Notes: generated by a model not told the origin, from the letters alone. 64,000 nt of DNA from JAXGXQ01 sp040772685 (GCA_040772685.1 JAXGXQ010000001.1:124001-188000), one strand, 5' to 3'; shown: positions 43,861 to 53,400, numbered from the stretch's first letter. Numbers and translations: made by a program.

Positions 43861-45594
43861 ATGAACGAAAGACAGAAGCTGGTTCAGGCAATCAATCAGG
43901 AGACCGGCCTGGACATTGACAAGATAGATGAACTTATTGAAATACCACCACAACCTACTTTGGGCGACTACGCCTTCCCCTGTTTTGTCTTGGCGAAAAC
44001 GCTGCGCAAAGCGCCGGCGGCGATAGCTGCGGAACTGGCAGTCAAACTGGGCAGGCAGCTGACAGATTTTGAGCGGGTAGAGTCAGTAGGCGGTTATCTT
44101 AATTTCTTCATTAGTCGCAGCAGCTTCATTACATCGACGATAATGGATGTAAGAGCCCGCGGCGCAAAGTTCGGCAGTGCTGAAGCGCCAACCGCAGACC
44201 CTGTAATTATCGAATACTCGTCGCCCAATATTGCCAAACCATTCCACGTCGGCCACGCATTCACAACAATTCTTGGCCATTCACTGGCACGCATCTACAA
44301 GCATCTGGGTTACAACGTGGTGCGCATGAACCATCTTGGCGATTACGGCACCCAGTTTGGCAAGCTGATTGTGGCCTATGAGATGTGGGGCGATGAAACA
44401 GCACTGCAGGCAGAACCAATCAAGGAATTATTGCGGATATATGTGAAATTCCATACGGAAGCAGAAAAGGACCCGGAGCTGGAAGTGCAGGCCCGCGAGC
44501 GTTTCCGTCGTCTGGAAGCAGGCGAGGCTGCTGAAGAAGCTTTGTGGACCCGCTTCCGCGACTTGAGTCTGAAAGAATTTTCGGAAGTTTATGAGCGCCT
44601 CGGCGTCAGCTTCGACAATTATAACGGCGAAAGCTTTTACAGCAATCAGATCCCGGCAGTTGTCGATCTTCTGACTGAAAAGGGATTGCTGGAAAGCAGT
44701 GAAGGCGCGCAGGTTGTGCGTCTTGACGAGTTCAATCTGCCGCCGTGCATAATTCTTAAATCCGATGGCACGACGATTTATGCTTCACGTGACATTGCAG
44801 CAGTTCTTTATCGCTACCAACAGTGGCATTTTGCTAAGAATATTTACGTCGTCGGCACACCGCAGGCCTTGCATTTCCGCCAGGTTTTCGCAGTGCTGAA
44901 AAAAGCCGGCTTTGATTTCGCAGACGATTGTGTTCACGTTGGCTTCGGGCTGGTACGTTTTGCCGACCGTAAACTTTCCACCCGCAGCGGTGACGTCATC
45001 TATTTGCAGGATTTACTGCAGGAAGCCGTCGACAAAACTCACGAAGTTATCCGCGCTAACGCGGCTGCGCGTTCGCTCGACCTGACAGAAGAAAAAATGA
45101 GCGAAATTGCTGAAAAAGTCGGCATCGGCGCTGTTACCTATACTTTCCTGAAAAACAGCCGCGAACGCGATATTGTTTTTTCCTATGAGGAAATGCTTGA
45201 TTTTGAAGGCGATTCAGCACCGTATGTACTTTATACCTACGCGCGTGGCCGCAGCATTCTGCGTAAAGCCGCCGCTGAACCCGGGTATAGCATTGAAGTT
45301 AGCGAAGCGGCGCTGTTGCGGCTTGACACAGATGAAGAATTCGCCATTGCCAAGCTGATCGAATCATTCCCGCAAAGTGTGGTTAAAGCGGCACAGACAT
45401 ATGAGCCGTTTATGGTTGTGCGCCAAATTACCCAGCTGGCCCGCGCCTTCAACAAGTTCTATCACAACGAACCGGTGCTCAGCACTGCTGATCCGGAGCT
45501 GCGGCAGGCGCGCCTTGCCCTGGTAGACGCTGTGTGCGATGTTTTATATATCGGCATGGAACTTGCCGGGATCAATCCTGTTGAGCAAATGTAG
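43861..45594 (+). CDS. argS: Arginyl-tRNA synthetase
   Basis: 577 residues, class Ia. The N-terminal Add-1 domain precedes the catalytic site with SSPNIAKPFHVGHAFTT (HIGH-type motif HVGH). GLVRFADRKLSTRSGDVIYL occupies the KMSK region, where the usual lysine loop is relaxed, as in many ArgRS. The C-terminal DALR anticodon-binding domain is present (YTYARGRSIL onward). It charges tRNA-Arg. GGGGAGG precedes the ATG. The oligopeptidase gene follows after 28 bases. Confidence 0.96.
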   Translation: MNERQKLVQAINQETGLDIDKIDELIEIPPQPTLGDYAFPCFVLAKTLRKAPAAIAAELAVKLGRQLTDFERVESVGGYLNFFISRSSFITSTIMDVRARGAKFGSAEAPTADPVIIEYSSPNIAKPFHVGHAFTTILGHSLARIYKHLGYNVVRMNHLGDYGTQFGKLIVAYEMWGDETALQAEPIKELLRIYVKFHTEAEKDPELEVQARERFRRLEAGEAAEEALWTRFRDLSLKEFSEVYERLGVSFDNYNGESFYSNQIPAVVDLLTEKGLLESSEGAQVVRLDEFNLPPCIILKSDGTTIYASRDIAAVLYRYQQWHFAKNIYVVGTPQALHFRQVFAVLKKAGFDFADDCVHVGFGLVRFADRKLSTRSGDVIYLQDLLQEAVDKTHEVIRANAAARSLDLTEEKMSEIAEKVGIGAVTYTFLKNSRERDIVFSYEEMLDFEGDSAPYVLYTYARGRSILRKAAAEPGYSIEVSEAALLRLDTDEEFAIAKLIESFPQSVVKAAQTYEPFMVVRQITQLARAFNKFYHNEPVLSTADPELRQARLALVDAVCDVLYIGMELAGINPVEQM

Positions 45595-45622
45595 GAGAAC
45601 GGAGCCAGATTGCGAAGCAACC

Positions 45623-47323
45623 ATGAGTAACGAGATCAAACGCTTGTCTTTTTCGGAAATTCCCTACGAACGGCCGGTTCTTGAGGATCTGCTCACGGTT
45701 ACCCGGCGCAGCCGCTTAATGCTGCGATTGGCAATCAATCCCACCGGTGCCGCCCGTGCTCTGGAAGATTTTGATGCCGCGCTGGCAGAATGGCGTTCAC
45801 TGGCAGCCATCGTGCAGATCCGGCATGACCAGGCGATTGGGGATCCTTTCTACCTCAAGGAGCAAGCCTTCTTTGATGAAAATAACGCTCAGGTTCAAAA
45901 CCTGGAACGCGATATTTACGATGCCTTAAGTAAAAACAGACATGGCGCTGCCTTAAGCGAACGCTACGGTTCGATGCTGATGCAGCGGGCGCAGCAGGCT
46001 CGCCATTTGACCAGCCCGGAAGTGACCGGCTTGATTGCTGAAGAAAACCGCCTGGCTTCGGAATGCATGAATCTGAAATCAGAAGCTGAAGTCGACTTTA
46101 ATGGCAGGTTTCTGAATCTCGAACAGATGGAGCCATACCTGCAGGATCCGGATCGTGAAATCCGGCGTGGCGCCCACGCCGCCGTCTCCAGCTTTTACGC
46201 GGCAAGGGCCGAGAGTTTTGACGAGCTGTTTGACCGTCTGGTTCATACTCGCACCGAGATTGCACAAAAGCTCGGGTTTCCCAGCTTTACTGAGCTGGGG
46301 TACCTCCGCATGGAGCGATTCGACTATGGCCGCGCTGAGGTGGAAGCTTTCCGCGAGCTGATTGTTTCCTACATAGTGCCTGTGGCAACTGAGATCCGAC
46401 GTCTGCAGCGCCGCCGGCTGGGAGTTGAACGACTCTACCATTACGATTTGCCCTGTCTTGCACCACAGGGGAATCCTGTGAATAAAGTTGCTCCAGCGCA
46501 GTTGGCGCAAACAGCAGGCAAAGTTTTCCGACTGCTGTTTGATAAATCGCCTTCTTTTTTATACAGTCTGGACCGGAGGCGCTTTATGGATCTGGAGGCT
46601 CGCCCCGGCAAGGCTGGCGGCGGTTACTGCGAAACCATCCATTCAGCTGAGCTGCCGTTTATCTTTATGAACGCCAGTTCAACGCACGAAGACGTGACTA
46701 CCTTGATGCATGAATGCGGCCATGCCTACGCCAGCATCGCCAGCCTCAGTGAACGGCGGCTCACCGTACTGCATCAGCCATCGCTTGATATCTGTGAACT
46801 CCACTCCACCGCGATGGAGTACTTAACCTACCCCTATATGGACCAGTTCTTTGGCGAAGAAGCTGAAGCCTACACGCTGCTGCATATGACGCAAAGCCTG
46901 CTGTTTCTGCCTTATGCCTGTCTCGTCGATGAATTTCAGCACCATGTCTACGACCAGCCGGAACTTTCGCCTGAAGCACGTAATGAGCTTTGGCGTGAAC
47001 TTGAGCGCAAGTATCAGCCAGAGCTTGAATACCGGGAGGACGAGCACTTTGCCAGCGGCAGAGCCTGGCAGAAAAAGGAGCATATATTCGCGGCGCCGTT
47101 TTATTACATTGATTATGCGCTGGCTCAAATCGGTGCTCTGCAATTCTGGATTCAGGCTAGGCGCAAACCGAAAAAAGTTCTGGAGAAGTACAGCGCCCTT
47201 TGTGCGGCCGGCGGTGAGCTGACCTTCAATGAGCTGCTCGAGCTGGCAGGCCTGGAGTCACCCTTCAAACCAGCTGCTTTCAAACGTGTGGCTTACCAGG
47301 CCAGCAGCTTTTTGGATTTATAA
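45623..47323 (+). CDS. M3 family oligoendopeptidase (PepF-like)
   Basis: 566 residues. Zinc motif HECGH at 363-367 (TLMHECGHAYAS) with the downstream third ligand in the LDICELHSTAMEYL region. The N-terminal helical part is shorter than in classical PepF. It cleaves short peptides in the cytosol. The ribosome site is not optimal: GGAG lies 18 or more bases before ATG 45623, which probably means translation is coupled to argS; an in-frame start further upstream lies inside argS and is unlikely. Confidence 0.92.
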   Translation: MSNEIKRLSFSEIPYERPVLEDLLTVTRRSRLMLRLAINPTGAARALEDFDAALAEWRSLAAIVQIRHDQAIGDPFYLKEQAFFDENNAQVQNLERDIYDALSKNRHGAALSERYGSMLMQRAQQARHLTSPEVTGLIAEENRLASECMNLKSEAEVDFNGRFLNLEQMEPYLQDPDREIRRGAHAAVSSFYAARAESFDELFDRLVHTRTEIAQKLGFPSFTELGYLRMERFDYGRAEVEAFRELIVSYIVPVATEIRRLQRRRLGVERLYHYDLPCLAPQGNPVNKVAPAQLAQTAGKVFRLLFDKSPSFLYSLDRRRFMDLEARPGKAGGGYCETIHSAELPFIFMNASSTHEDVTTLMHECGHAYASIASLSERRLTVLHQPSLDICELHSTAMEYLTYPYMDQFFGEEAEAYTLLHMTQSLLFLPYACLVDEFQHHVYDQPELSPEARNELWRELERKYQPELEYREDEHFASGRAWQKKEHIFAAPFYYIDYALAQIGALQFWIQARRKPKKVLEKYSALCAAGGELTFNELLELAGLESPFKPAAFKRVAYQASSFLDL

Positions 47324-47378
47324 CAACGCTCTGAAAATTCTTTTTTAATGATGCTTTTGATGAGGAGATAAACTGTTA

Positions 47379-47963
47379 ATGAAGTTGACACTCGCAACCC
47401 GTAACCAGGATAAAGTTAATGAAATTGTGGAAATTCTCGGCTGGCCGCGGGCAGATATTCAAACAATGACTGAAGCCGGCTTTGTTGGTGAAATCGAAGA
47501 AAACGGCAATACCTATGAAGAAAACGCTTTAATTAAGGCCAGGGCTGTGCACAATAAAACTGGTGGAGTTGTGATCGCTGACGATTCCGGCCTCGGCATC
47601 GATGTGCTGGACGGAGCGCCCGGGATCTACTCTTCACGTTTTGCCGGTGAAGATACCGGTTATCCGGAGAAGTACAAAAGGCTGTACGGGCTGTTGGCAC
47701 CATTTCCGCCGGAACAATGGAATTGCCGCTTTGTTTGTGTGATCGCCGTTATTTTTGCCGACGGGCGTGAACAAACCATTCGCGGCGAAGTCGCCGGACG
47801 CATTTCGCCGGTTTCACGCGGTGAGAATGGCTTTGGCTACGATCCGATTTTTCTATTGCCGGAACGTGGTTTGACCATGGCCGAGTTGGATCCCGCAGAG
47901 AAAAACCGGATCAGCCATCGTGGCCAGGCACTGGCAAAACTGCGTGAGATTCTTTTACCTTGA
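47379..47963 (+). CDS. rdgB: XTP/dITP pyrophosphatase (RdgB/HAM1)
   Basis: 194 residues, standard length. TLATRNQDKVNEI at the N-terminus, DDSGLGIDVLDGAPGIYSSRFAG for metal and base, and GFGYDPIF near residue 148. It removes non-canonical purine triphosphates (ITP, XTP, dITP) from the nucleotide pool. A ribosome site AGGAG precedes the ATG. Its stop codon overlaps the -35 box of the next promoter. Confidence 0.95.
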   Translation: MKLTLATRNQDKVNEIVEILGWPRADIQTMTEAGFVGEIEENGNTYEENALIKARAVHNKTGGVVIADDSGLGIDVLDGAPGIYSSRFAGEDTGYPEKYKRLYGLLAPFPPEQWNCRFVCVIAVIFADGREQTIRGEVAGRISPVSRGENGFGYDPIFLLPERGLTMAELDPAEKNRISHRGQALAKLREILLP

Positions 47964-47989
47964 CCAACTTAAAAACCATGTGCTATAGT
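47960..47989 (+). promoter_or_regulatory. Promoter of the ACT protein-homoserine dehydrogenase operon
   Basis: TTGACC (47960-47965), 18-base spacer, TGC-TATAGT (-10 at 47984-47989). The extended -10 TGC matches that of several other promoters in the window. Confidence 0.65.
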
Positions 47990-48044
47990 ATCGTTCGTGG
48001 ACGAATGTTTTTGTCACAAGGACAATACTTAGGCAGAGGAAAAC

Positions 48045-48485
48045 ATGGCTGAATCCGAATATTTTCTCGTAAAATCCTCAGTCTTACCGGAAGTTTTTAT
48101 TAAGGTGATGCAAGTTAAGCGCCTGTTGAATGCCGGTAAAGCTGATTCTGTCAATGAGGCTGTACAAAAAGTCGGTCTTTCACGCAGCGCTTATTACAAA
48201 TATAAGGACGCTGTGCTGCCTTTCTACGAAACATCGCAAGGCCGCATGGTTACGCTTATTTTCGCTGTCGAGAACTTTCCGGGCATTTTATCCGGCATTA
48301 TCCTCAGCCTTGCCCGCGCGCAAGCAAATATTCTCACGATTAATCAAAATATTCCTATTAATGGGCTCGCTGACGTGTCCATTTCGCTCGAAACCGACAT
48401 GATGAATGTTCCTCTGGAAACGCTGCTGAATGAACTCGGCCGGATTCCGGGTGTGCGTTCTCACAGGATTCTGGCAAGGGATTGA
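48045..48485 (+). CDS. ACT domain protein, PheB/UPF0735 type
   Basis: 146 residues. A helix-turn-helix-like N-terminal part (SVNEAVQKVGLSRSAYYKYKDAV) is followed by an ACT domain (VTLIFAVENFPGILSGIILSLA), a ligand-binding fold that often senses amino acids. It is the family found just before homoserine dehydrogenase genes in Firmicutes and may regulate this pathway; the ligand is unproven. It lies 14 bases before hom in the same operon. Confidence 0.9.
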   Translation: MAESEYFLVKSSVLPEVFIKVMQVKRLLNAGKADSVNEAVQKVGLSRSAYYKYKDAVLPFYETSQGRMVTLIFAVENFPGILSGIILSLARAQANILTINQNIPINGLADVSISLETDMMNVPLETLLNELGRIPGVRSHRILARD

Positions 48486-48499
48486 AGGAGGGTCAGTAT

Positions 48500-49732
48500 A
48501 TGATTTCAATCGCGATTCTTGGTTATGGTACGGTCGGCGCCGGTGTTGCTGAAGTCTGCAGCATGAACAGTGCTGTTATCCGCGAGCGGGTAGGCCGCAC
48601 TATCGACATCCGTTACATTCTCGATATTCGGGATTTCCCGGACGATCCTTTTGCTGACCGGATCACTCGCGACGCAGACCTGATTATCAATGACCCGGAA
48701 ATTTCTGTGGTTGTTGAAACCATTGGCGGTGTTACTTTTGCATATGAAATGACCAAACGGGCACTTGCTGCCGGCAAGCACGTGGTCACCTCAAATAAGG
48801 AACTTGTTGCCAGGCATGGCACCGAACTCATTAAGATGGCTACTGCCCACGGTGTCAGCTACCGCTTTGAAGCCAGTGTCGGCGGCGGTATTCCAATTAT
48901 TATGCCACTCCACAAGAGCCTGGCTGCAAACTTGATTACCCGCGTCGCCGGTATTCTCAATGGTACTACCAACTACATTCTGACCCGCATGGAAAACGGC
49001 GGCATTGATTTTGCGACTGCGCTCAAGGAAGCACAGGCAAATGGTTATGCCGAGCAGGAACCGGCTGCCGATGTTGAAGGCTATGACACTTGTCGAAAAA
49101 TCGCGATTCTTGCCAGTATCTGCCGGGGTGAGTTCATTGACTCAACCAGAATTTATACAGAAGGCATTACTGCTGTCACCAGCCAGGATATCGCCTATGC
49201 CAGCCAGCTGGGCCGGAAAATCAAACTGCTGGGAATTTATCAGCGGATAGGTGATTTGTGCAACGTCATGGTAGCACCGATGCTGGTCGCCAGCACTGAC
49301 CCAGTCGCTGTGGCGGAAGATGTCTTTAATGCTATTGAGGTAGAAGGCAACGCCCTGGGTAAAGCGATGTTCTACGGCCGTGGTGCAGGCCGCCTGCCTA
49401 CAGCCAGCGCTGTTGTCGCCGACGTAATCGAGTGCGCAGTCCACATTGAACGGATTCCGCATCAGGTCAGCTGGGAGGACAATGGCCGTAACTTGCTGCT
49501 GGATCACAACGACAGTAAAACCAAGGTTCTGTTGCGGTTCCGAGGCAAAGCTGATCCCGGGGTTATCGAGGCAGCATTTAAGCCTTACGGTCTCAAGCAG
49601 CTTGAAAGTCTGTTCGAAAATGAATGCGCTTACATTGTCGGCAAAGAAGGAAATCTGACAGAAGGAAAACTGGCAGAAGTTCTACGCCCGCTGGAAAGCA
49701 ACCTGATCAGCCGGTTAAGACTGTACAATTAA
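48500..49732 (+). CDS. hom: Homoserine dehydrogenase
   Basis: 410 residues. N-terminal NAD(P) motif ILGYGTVGAGVAEV, catalytic-region VVTSNKELVARHG and GGGIPIIMPL, and the substrate-binding GILNGTTNYILTRM. A C-terminal ACT-like region (KVLLRFRGKADPGVIEAAF) probably binds threonine for feedback control. It reduces aspartate semialdehyde to homoserine on the way to threonine and methionine. ATG 48500 follows GGAGGG; an in-frame ATG 18 bases upstream is part of the previous gene's end. Confidence 0.95.
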   Translation: MISIAILGYGTVGAGVAEVCSMNSAVIRERVGRTIDIRYILDIRDFPDDPFADRITRDADLIINDPEISVVVETIGGVTFAYEMTKRALAAGKHVVTSNKELVARHGTELIKMATAHGVSYRFEASVGGGIPIIMPLHKSLAANLITRVAGILNGTTNYILTRMENGGIDFATALKEAQANGYAEQEPAADVEGYDTCRKIAILASICRGEFIDSTRIYTEGITAVTSQDIAYASQLGRKIKLLGIYQRIGDLCNVMVAPMLVASTDPVAVAEDVFNAIEVEGNALGKAMFYGRGAGRLPTASAVVADVIECAVHIERIPHQVSWEDNGRNLLLDHNDSKTKVLLRFRGKADPGVIEAAFKPYGLKQLESLFENECAYIVGKEGNLTEGKLAEVLRPLESNLISRLRLYN

Positions 49733-49793
49733 AAACGCTGGAAATTTTTTCAGCTGCTTTAATAGAATAAATGGAATTACGAGGACAGATTTT

Positions 49794-49822
49794 AAAGCAG
49801 CCTTACTTGGGCTGCTTTTTTT
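49794..49822 (+). terminator. Terminator after hom
   Basis: AAAGCAGCC pairs with GGCTGCTTT over a seven-base loop, followed by TTTT and AA. Confidence 0.9.
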
Positions 49823-49839
49823 AAGCCAATTGATATTAA

Positions 49840-50490
49840 TTAATCCAAAATGGTGATTGAGACTTTGTCGAACTGAATCAGGCCGTCTTGTCTCATTTTA
49901 TTAAGCTCGCGCGAGAGCGAAGTACGCTGGACACCGAATTTTTCGGCTAGTTCTTTTTTAGTTATGTTTAGCAGAATCCGTTTTGAGTTTTGGCGTTTAC
50001 TTTCATAATCCAAATAGCTTTGGATGCACTGGCGAATGGTTTTGTTTGTATAGTTTTTGATTTTATAACCCAGTATCTGCGTGCGTCCCGAAATGCTGCT
50101 CAGGTAAATCCTGAGAAAATCCGGGTTCTCGCTCAACAGCCGAAACAAAGCTTCTCGCTCAACAGCCAAAACTACCGTAGGCAGCTGAGCGGTAATAGTC
50201 ATCGGATAAACAGGGTGGTCTGAAAACAGGAGGTTGCCGCCCAAAATATCATTGTGAAATAATTCAGTGATCGACAGCAGTTCACCTGATTCATCAATAT
50301 GTTCAACTGCGACTTTGCCGTTGAGCACAATTTCCAGTTTATTGGCGGTTTCAGACTCGAAATGGATCACGGCATTTTTGGCGTAGCTGAGTATTATAAA
50401 CTCGCCGGATTCAAGGCAATTCTGAATAGTCTCAGTATCCAGCTGCCCGAACAAAGATGTTAATTTAATCTGGTCGATTATATTATCCAT
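49840..50490 (-). CDS. Crp/Fnr family transcriptional regulator
   Basis: 216 residues. N-terminal cyclic-nucleotide-binding-like beta barrel (GKVAVEHIDESGELLSITELFHNDILGGNLLFSD) and a C-terminal Crp winged helix (ITKKELAEKFGVQRTSLSRELNKMRQDGLI). No N-terminal cysteine cluster is present, so it is not an oxygen-sensing FNR; it could sense haem, NO or a small molecule. The start is uncertain: ATG 50490 is 14 bases from GGGGAGG. It is divergent from a ferredoxin-type membrane protein with a perfect palindrome between them. Confidence 0.88.
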   Translation of the reverse strand: MDNIIDQIKLTSLFGQLDTETIQNCLESGEFIILSYAKNAVIHFESETANKLEIVLNGKVAVEHIDESGELLSITELFHNDILGGNLLFSDHPVYPMTITAQLPTVVLAVEREALFRLLSENPDFLRIYLSSISGRTQILGYKIKNYTNKTIRQCIQSYLDYESKRQNSKRILLNITKKELAEKFGVQRTSLSRELNKMRQDGLIQFDKVSITILD

Positions 50491-50534
50491 TTCAACAATT
50501 AAAGCCTCCCCGACTAACAATAAAAATCTCCCTG

Positions 50535-50550
50535 AGTTACCAAAGTAACT
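50535..50550. promoter_or_regulatory. Perfect 6-4-6 palindrome between divergent genes (Crp/Fnr-type operator)
   Basis: AGTTAC-CAAA-GTAACT. The size and 4-base centre match Crp/Fnr-family sites, though not the classical FNR or CRP sequence. A partial copy (CAAAGTTTAC) follows about 20 bases later toward the ferredoxin gene. Confidence 0.65.
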
Positions 50551-50610
50551 ACCTTGGGCAAAGTTTACCTGCATACTTGGTTATTAGCAAATAAGGAAAA
50601 GGGGAGAACA

Positions 50611-51261
50611 ATGAAAATCCTGATTAATCTAATTCGCGTATTCTTTTTGGTTGCCTTTGTAATATTGATACAAAACGGTAAGATGATGCTGTGGCTGGGG
50701 TTATATGCCTTAAGTCTGCTGCTGGCCCTGGTATTTGGCCGGATCTACTGCGGCTATGTCTGTCCGATGAACACCGTCATGCAACCGGCAGAATGGCTGG
50801 CCAAGAAACTGAAAATCCAAACTGCTTCGACGCCAAAGTGGCTGCAATCCGGCAACTTCGGCTGGTTTGCGCTGATTTTCAGCGTGGGGCTAATGCTCAT
50901 AACGAGGCGTATGGGTCGTAATATTCCCGTACTGCTGATCTGGCTGGCGGTTTCCTTTGTGGTTACGCTGCGCTACAAACCAGCTGTTTTCCACAACCTG
51001 CTTTGCCCGTTCGGGCCGCTGCAAAAAGTCTTCGGCAAACGCGCTTTTGTCTCTGAAAGAGTCAACCACGACACGTGTATTGGCTGCAAAAAATGTGAGA
51101 AGCCTTGCCCCACTGGAGCTATCCTGGTCAACCCTGAAACCAAAAAAGCGACTATCAACACCGCCGATTGTCTGCAATGTACCAACTGCCAGCAGGTTTG
51201 TCCAACCAAGGCAATCAGCTACCGCAAAGAAAGCGCCAGGCCTTTGACTGAAAAAATTTAA
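50611..51261 (+). CDS. Membrane 4Fe-4S ferredoxin protein (NapH/CcoG-like)
   Basis: 216 residues. Membrane segments fill about residues 1-130, with the FGRIYCGYVCPM motif (CxxxCP) and LLCPFGPLQ. The C-terminal domain carries two [4Fe-4S] motifs (CIGCKKCEKPCP and CLQCTNCQQVCP). Such proteins pass electrons between the membrane and soluble carriers. It is probably controlled by the divergent Crp/Fnr regulator, a combination that in anaerobes is often linked to nitrosative or redox stress (inference). GGGGAG precedes ATG 50611. Confidence 0.85.
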   Translation: MKILINLIRVFFLVAFVILIQNGKMMLWLGLYALSLLLALVFGRIYCGYVCPMNTVMQPAEWLAKKLKIQTASTPKWLQSGNFGWFALIFSVGLMLITRRMGRNIPVLLIWLAVSFVVTLRYKPAVFHNLLCPFGPLQKVFGKRAFVSERVNHDTCIGCKKCEKPCPTGAILVNPETKKATINTADCLQCTNCQQVCPTKAISYRKESARPLTEKI

Positions 51262-51299
51262 TCTGATCATTGATCAAATTTGGTTAATAACCAGACACA

Positions 51300-51338
51300 A
51301 AAACAGCTGATTGGTAAGCCATACCGATCAGCTGTTTT
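51300..51338. terminator. Bidirectional terminator between ferredoxin and glutamine synthetase genes
   Basis: AAAACAGCTGAT and ATCAGCTGTTTT form a long stem with an inner GGT/ACC extension; A- and T-runs on both sides suit both convergent genes. Confidence 0.85.
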
Positions 51339-51363
51339 CAGGCAAAAAAGTTATTTATGCTAT

Positions 51364-53268
51364 CTAAATCTGGTTATGCTGATAGGCAAGGTACAAGCGC
51401 TCCAACTCACGCATCCTGGCGTCCATTTCCAACTGCAGTTCAGAAACCCGTTTGAGATCGCGCTCTCGCAATGAGCGTCGAACCTTATCAAACAGGCTGA
51501 TGCGCTCTTCAGTCGTACGAGCCAGATGCTGGCGAAGAGAGTCGATTTCCTCCCACAAAGCGTCATCGTAGGGATTCTCCTCATGTAGCAGCACACAGTG
51601 CCGGATCCGTTCCAGATTTTCGCCGATTATTCTTTCACTGAGTTCCATTTCCCAAATGTCGAGAGTAGCCAGGGCATAGGAATTGACAATCTGGTCACTG
51701 AAAACACCGCCGGCTTTCAGCATTTCTTTACTCTCATAGTCAGACGCCAGGTATTGCAGCGTTTCATAAACGGTTGCCGGGGGCTTGCCGAACAGCCGGT
51801 CGCGTTCTTCCTCCGTGAAGTCGATAAAAATATCATCCTCACAGCGATAAACGCGGTCAGCTCGCAGATACTCAGCCGGTTCGCCGGCTTTCTTAAAGAA
51901 CTCAGCTTGCAGCGCCTGTGTTTCGCGCATCGCGTTGGCCTGGATACCGGCCAGCATCGCCTGGAAAATCGCGGCGAGCGCAATATAAGTGTTCGTATGC
52001 GGATTTGGCGAACGGATTTCAAATCTGGTGCCCAGCGGAGACTCAGCGTTGCGTATCAAGCCCAGCAGCACCGTCCTGTTACGGGATGGGGTCTGCAGGT
52101 TCCTGCCTACGGAGGCAACCGGATGGGTAGGCGCTTCAAAACCGGGTTTCAGGCGGTTGAAAGCGTCATTGGATGAGGTAATGAAGGCGCTGATCGCTTC
52201 GTAGTGCTTCATAAAGCCCATCAACGCGCCCCAGCCTATGCTGCTGAGAAAATCACGGTCGAAATCGGCGGGGGAGAAGAGATTAACGCAACGTCCGCTT
52301 TTAAGCATAGCTACAACGTTGACGTGAATATGTTCGCCGCTGCCGGCGACGCCTTCCATTGGCTTGGCCAGGAAAGTAGCCTCAAGACCGTGCAGGCGGA
52401 AAACTTCTTTAATAAAAATCCGGACAAAAAGCTCGTTATCACCAGCCTGCATAGAAGTGGAATAACGCCAGTCTATTTCCAGCTGCTCCATAATATGGTC
52501 AAGGCTGCCGCTGCCGGTAAGGTGCGCTTTCACGCCGCCTACCTCTTTATGACCCATTTCAGGGCCAAAACCGTACTGTTCCAACAGCATGATTGAACGT
52601 TCCAGAGCTGTCCGCACAATTCCTTTGGTGCGCTTCCAGTATTGTTCCTTTAATCCTTGCGAAACAGAAAGCTGCTCGCGATCAACAAAGCTGTCGGGTG
52701 TACGCACCCAGAACTCCAGCTCCGTCGCCGTAGTCAGCGAAATCTTTTCAATATCCTCAGGCTTGAAACCCCAGGGAGTGCAAAGTTCCGGCTGAGCTGC
52801 AAAAAGCTGCTTCATTTCCCGGTCAAAACGTTCGATTGATCTTTTGAGCAGGGAGCGGGAGCAGACCTGGCTGTTATTGTGTTCAAGGAAGGCTGGAATT
52901 CGCAAAGTTCCGCAGGGATAGCCTGTACGGCTGTCGATATGCTCATAATTATAATCAACAAACCAGTTGACATCATTATCAGCCATCAGATCTACCTTGC
53001 CGTCATTCAGTCTGGCTATGCCAGGCAGGACAACTGACGAACCGTCGGTTGTGACGCCGCCGTGCAAGTAGCTTTCTATGTGTTCAATGAACAGCGAGAC
53101 GGGTATTTTTTCATCTGTATCGTTGCCGGCCAGATCAATACCGGCGAGCGAGACAAACTGGACTTCCGGATGATCGCTGAGGATCTGACGAATTGAATCC
53201 GGCGAGTGATCACAGGCCGGCAATACATAAAGCAGGTCGGGATCGATAAAAAAAGCATCACGATTCAT
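51364..53268 (-). CDS. Glutamine synthetase family protein, long form with helical C-terminus
   Basis: 634 residues, compared with about 450 for GSI and 700 for GSIII. Catalytic-core marks are ATELEFWVR, GPEMGHKEVGGV, the GSGEHIHVN loop and GRNLQTPSRNRT...GTRFEIRSPNPHTNTY, the last block resembling GSIII-like enzymes. Residues from about 450 onward form a long helical extension with a coiled-coil-like tail (RRSLRERDLKRVSELQLEM). It is probably ammonia assimilation, ATP-dependent, but regulation and exact class are unclear. The ATG at 53268 has AAGAGGAA upstream; a farther start lacks one. It is a single gene between two terminators. Confidence 0.82.
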   Translation of the reverse strand: MNRDAFFIDPDLLYVLPACDHSPDSIRQILSDHPEVQFVSLAGIDLAGNDTDEKIPVSLFIEHIESYLHGGVTTDGSSVVLPGIARLNDGKVDLMADNDVNWFVDYNYEHIDSRTGYPCGTLRIPAFLEHNNSQVCSRSLLKRSIERFDREMKQLFAAQPELCTPWGFKPEDIEKISLTTATELEFWVRTPDSFVDREQLSVSQGLKEQYWKRTKGIVRTALERSIMLLEQYGFGPEMGHKEVGGVKAHLTGSGSLDHIMEQLEIDWRYSTSMQAGDNELFVRIFIKEVFRLHGLEATFLAKPMEGVAGSGEHIHVNVVAMLKSGRCVNLFSPADFDRDFLSSIGWGALMGFMKHYEAISAFITSSNDAFNRLKPGFEAPTHPVASVGRNLQTPSRNRTVLLGLIRNAESPLGTRFEIRSPNPHTNTYIALAAIFQAMLAGIQANAMRETQALQAEFFKKAGEPAEYLRADRVYRCEDDIFIDFTEEERDRLFGKPPATVYETLQYLASDYESKEMLKAGGVFSDQIVNSYALATLDIWEMELSERIIGENLERIRHCVLLHEENPYDDALWEEIDSLRQHLARTTEERISLFDKVRRSLRERDLKRVSELQLEMDARMRELERLYLAYQHNQI

Positions 53269-53365
53269 GCAGTTCCTCTTTCTAAACCGGGATTGGTCAT
53301 TCACTATATCAGCTATTTTAGCTGAAATGCCTGTGTGGTCAAGAATTTTTCAAATAGCCCTGTAA

Positions 53366-53400
53366 AAGAAAAGGACCGCCCCTGTTGCTGGAGCGGTCCC
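53366..53400 (-). terminator. Terminator of the zinc-ribbon gene
   Basis: On the minus strand GGACCGC pairs with GCGGTCC over a 13-base loop and is followed by TTTTCTTTT. Confidence 0.8.

Noticed and set aside
49840..50574. Longer Crp/Fnr protein starting at 50574
   Set aside because: The added N-terminus crosses the palindrome and the divergent promoter region and matches nothing in the family.
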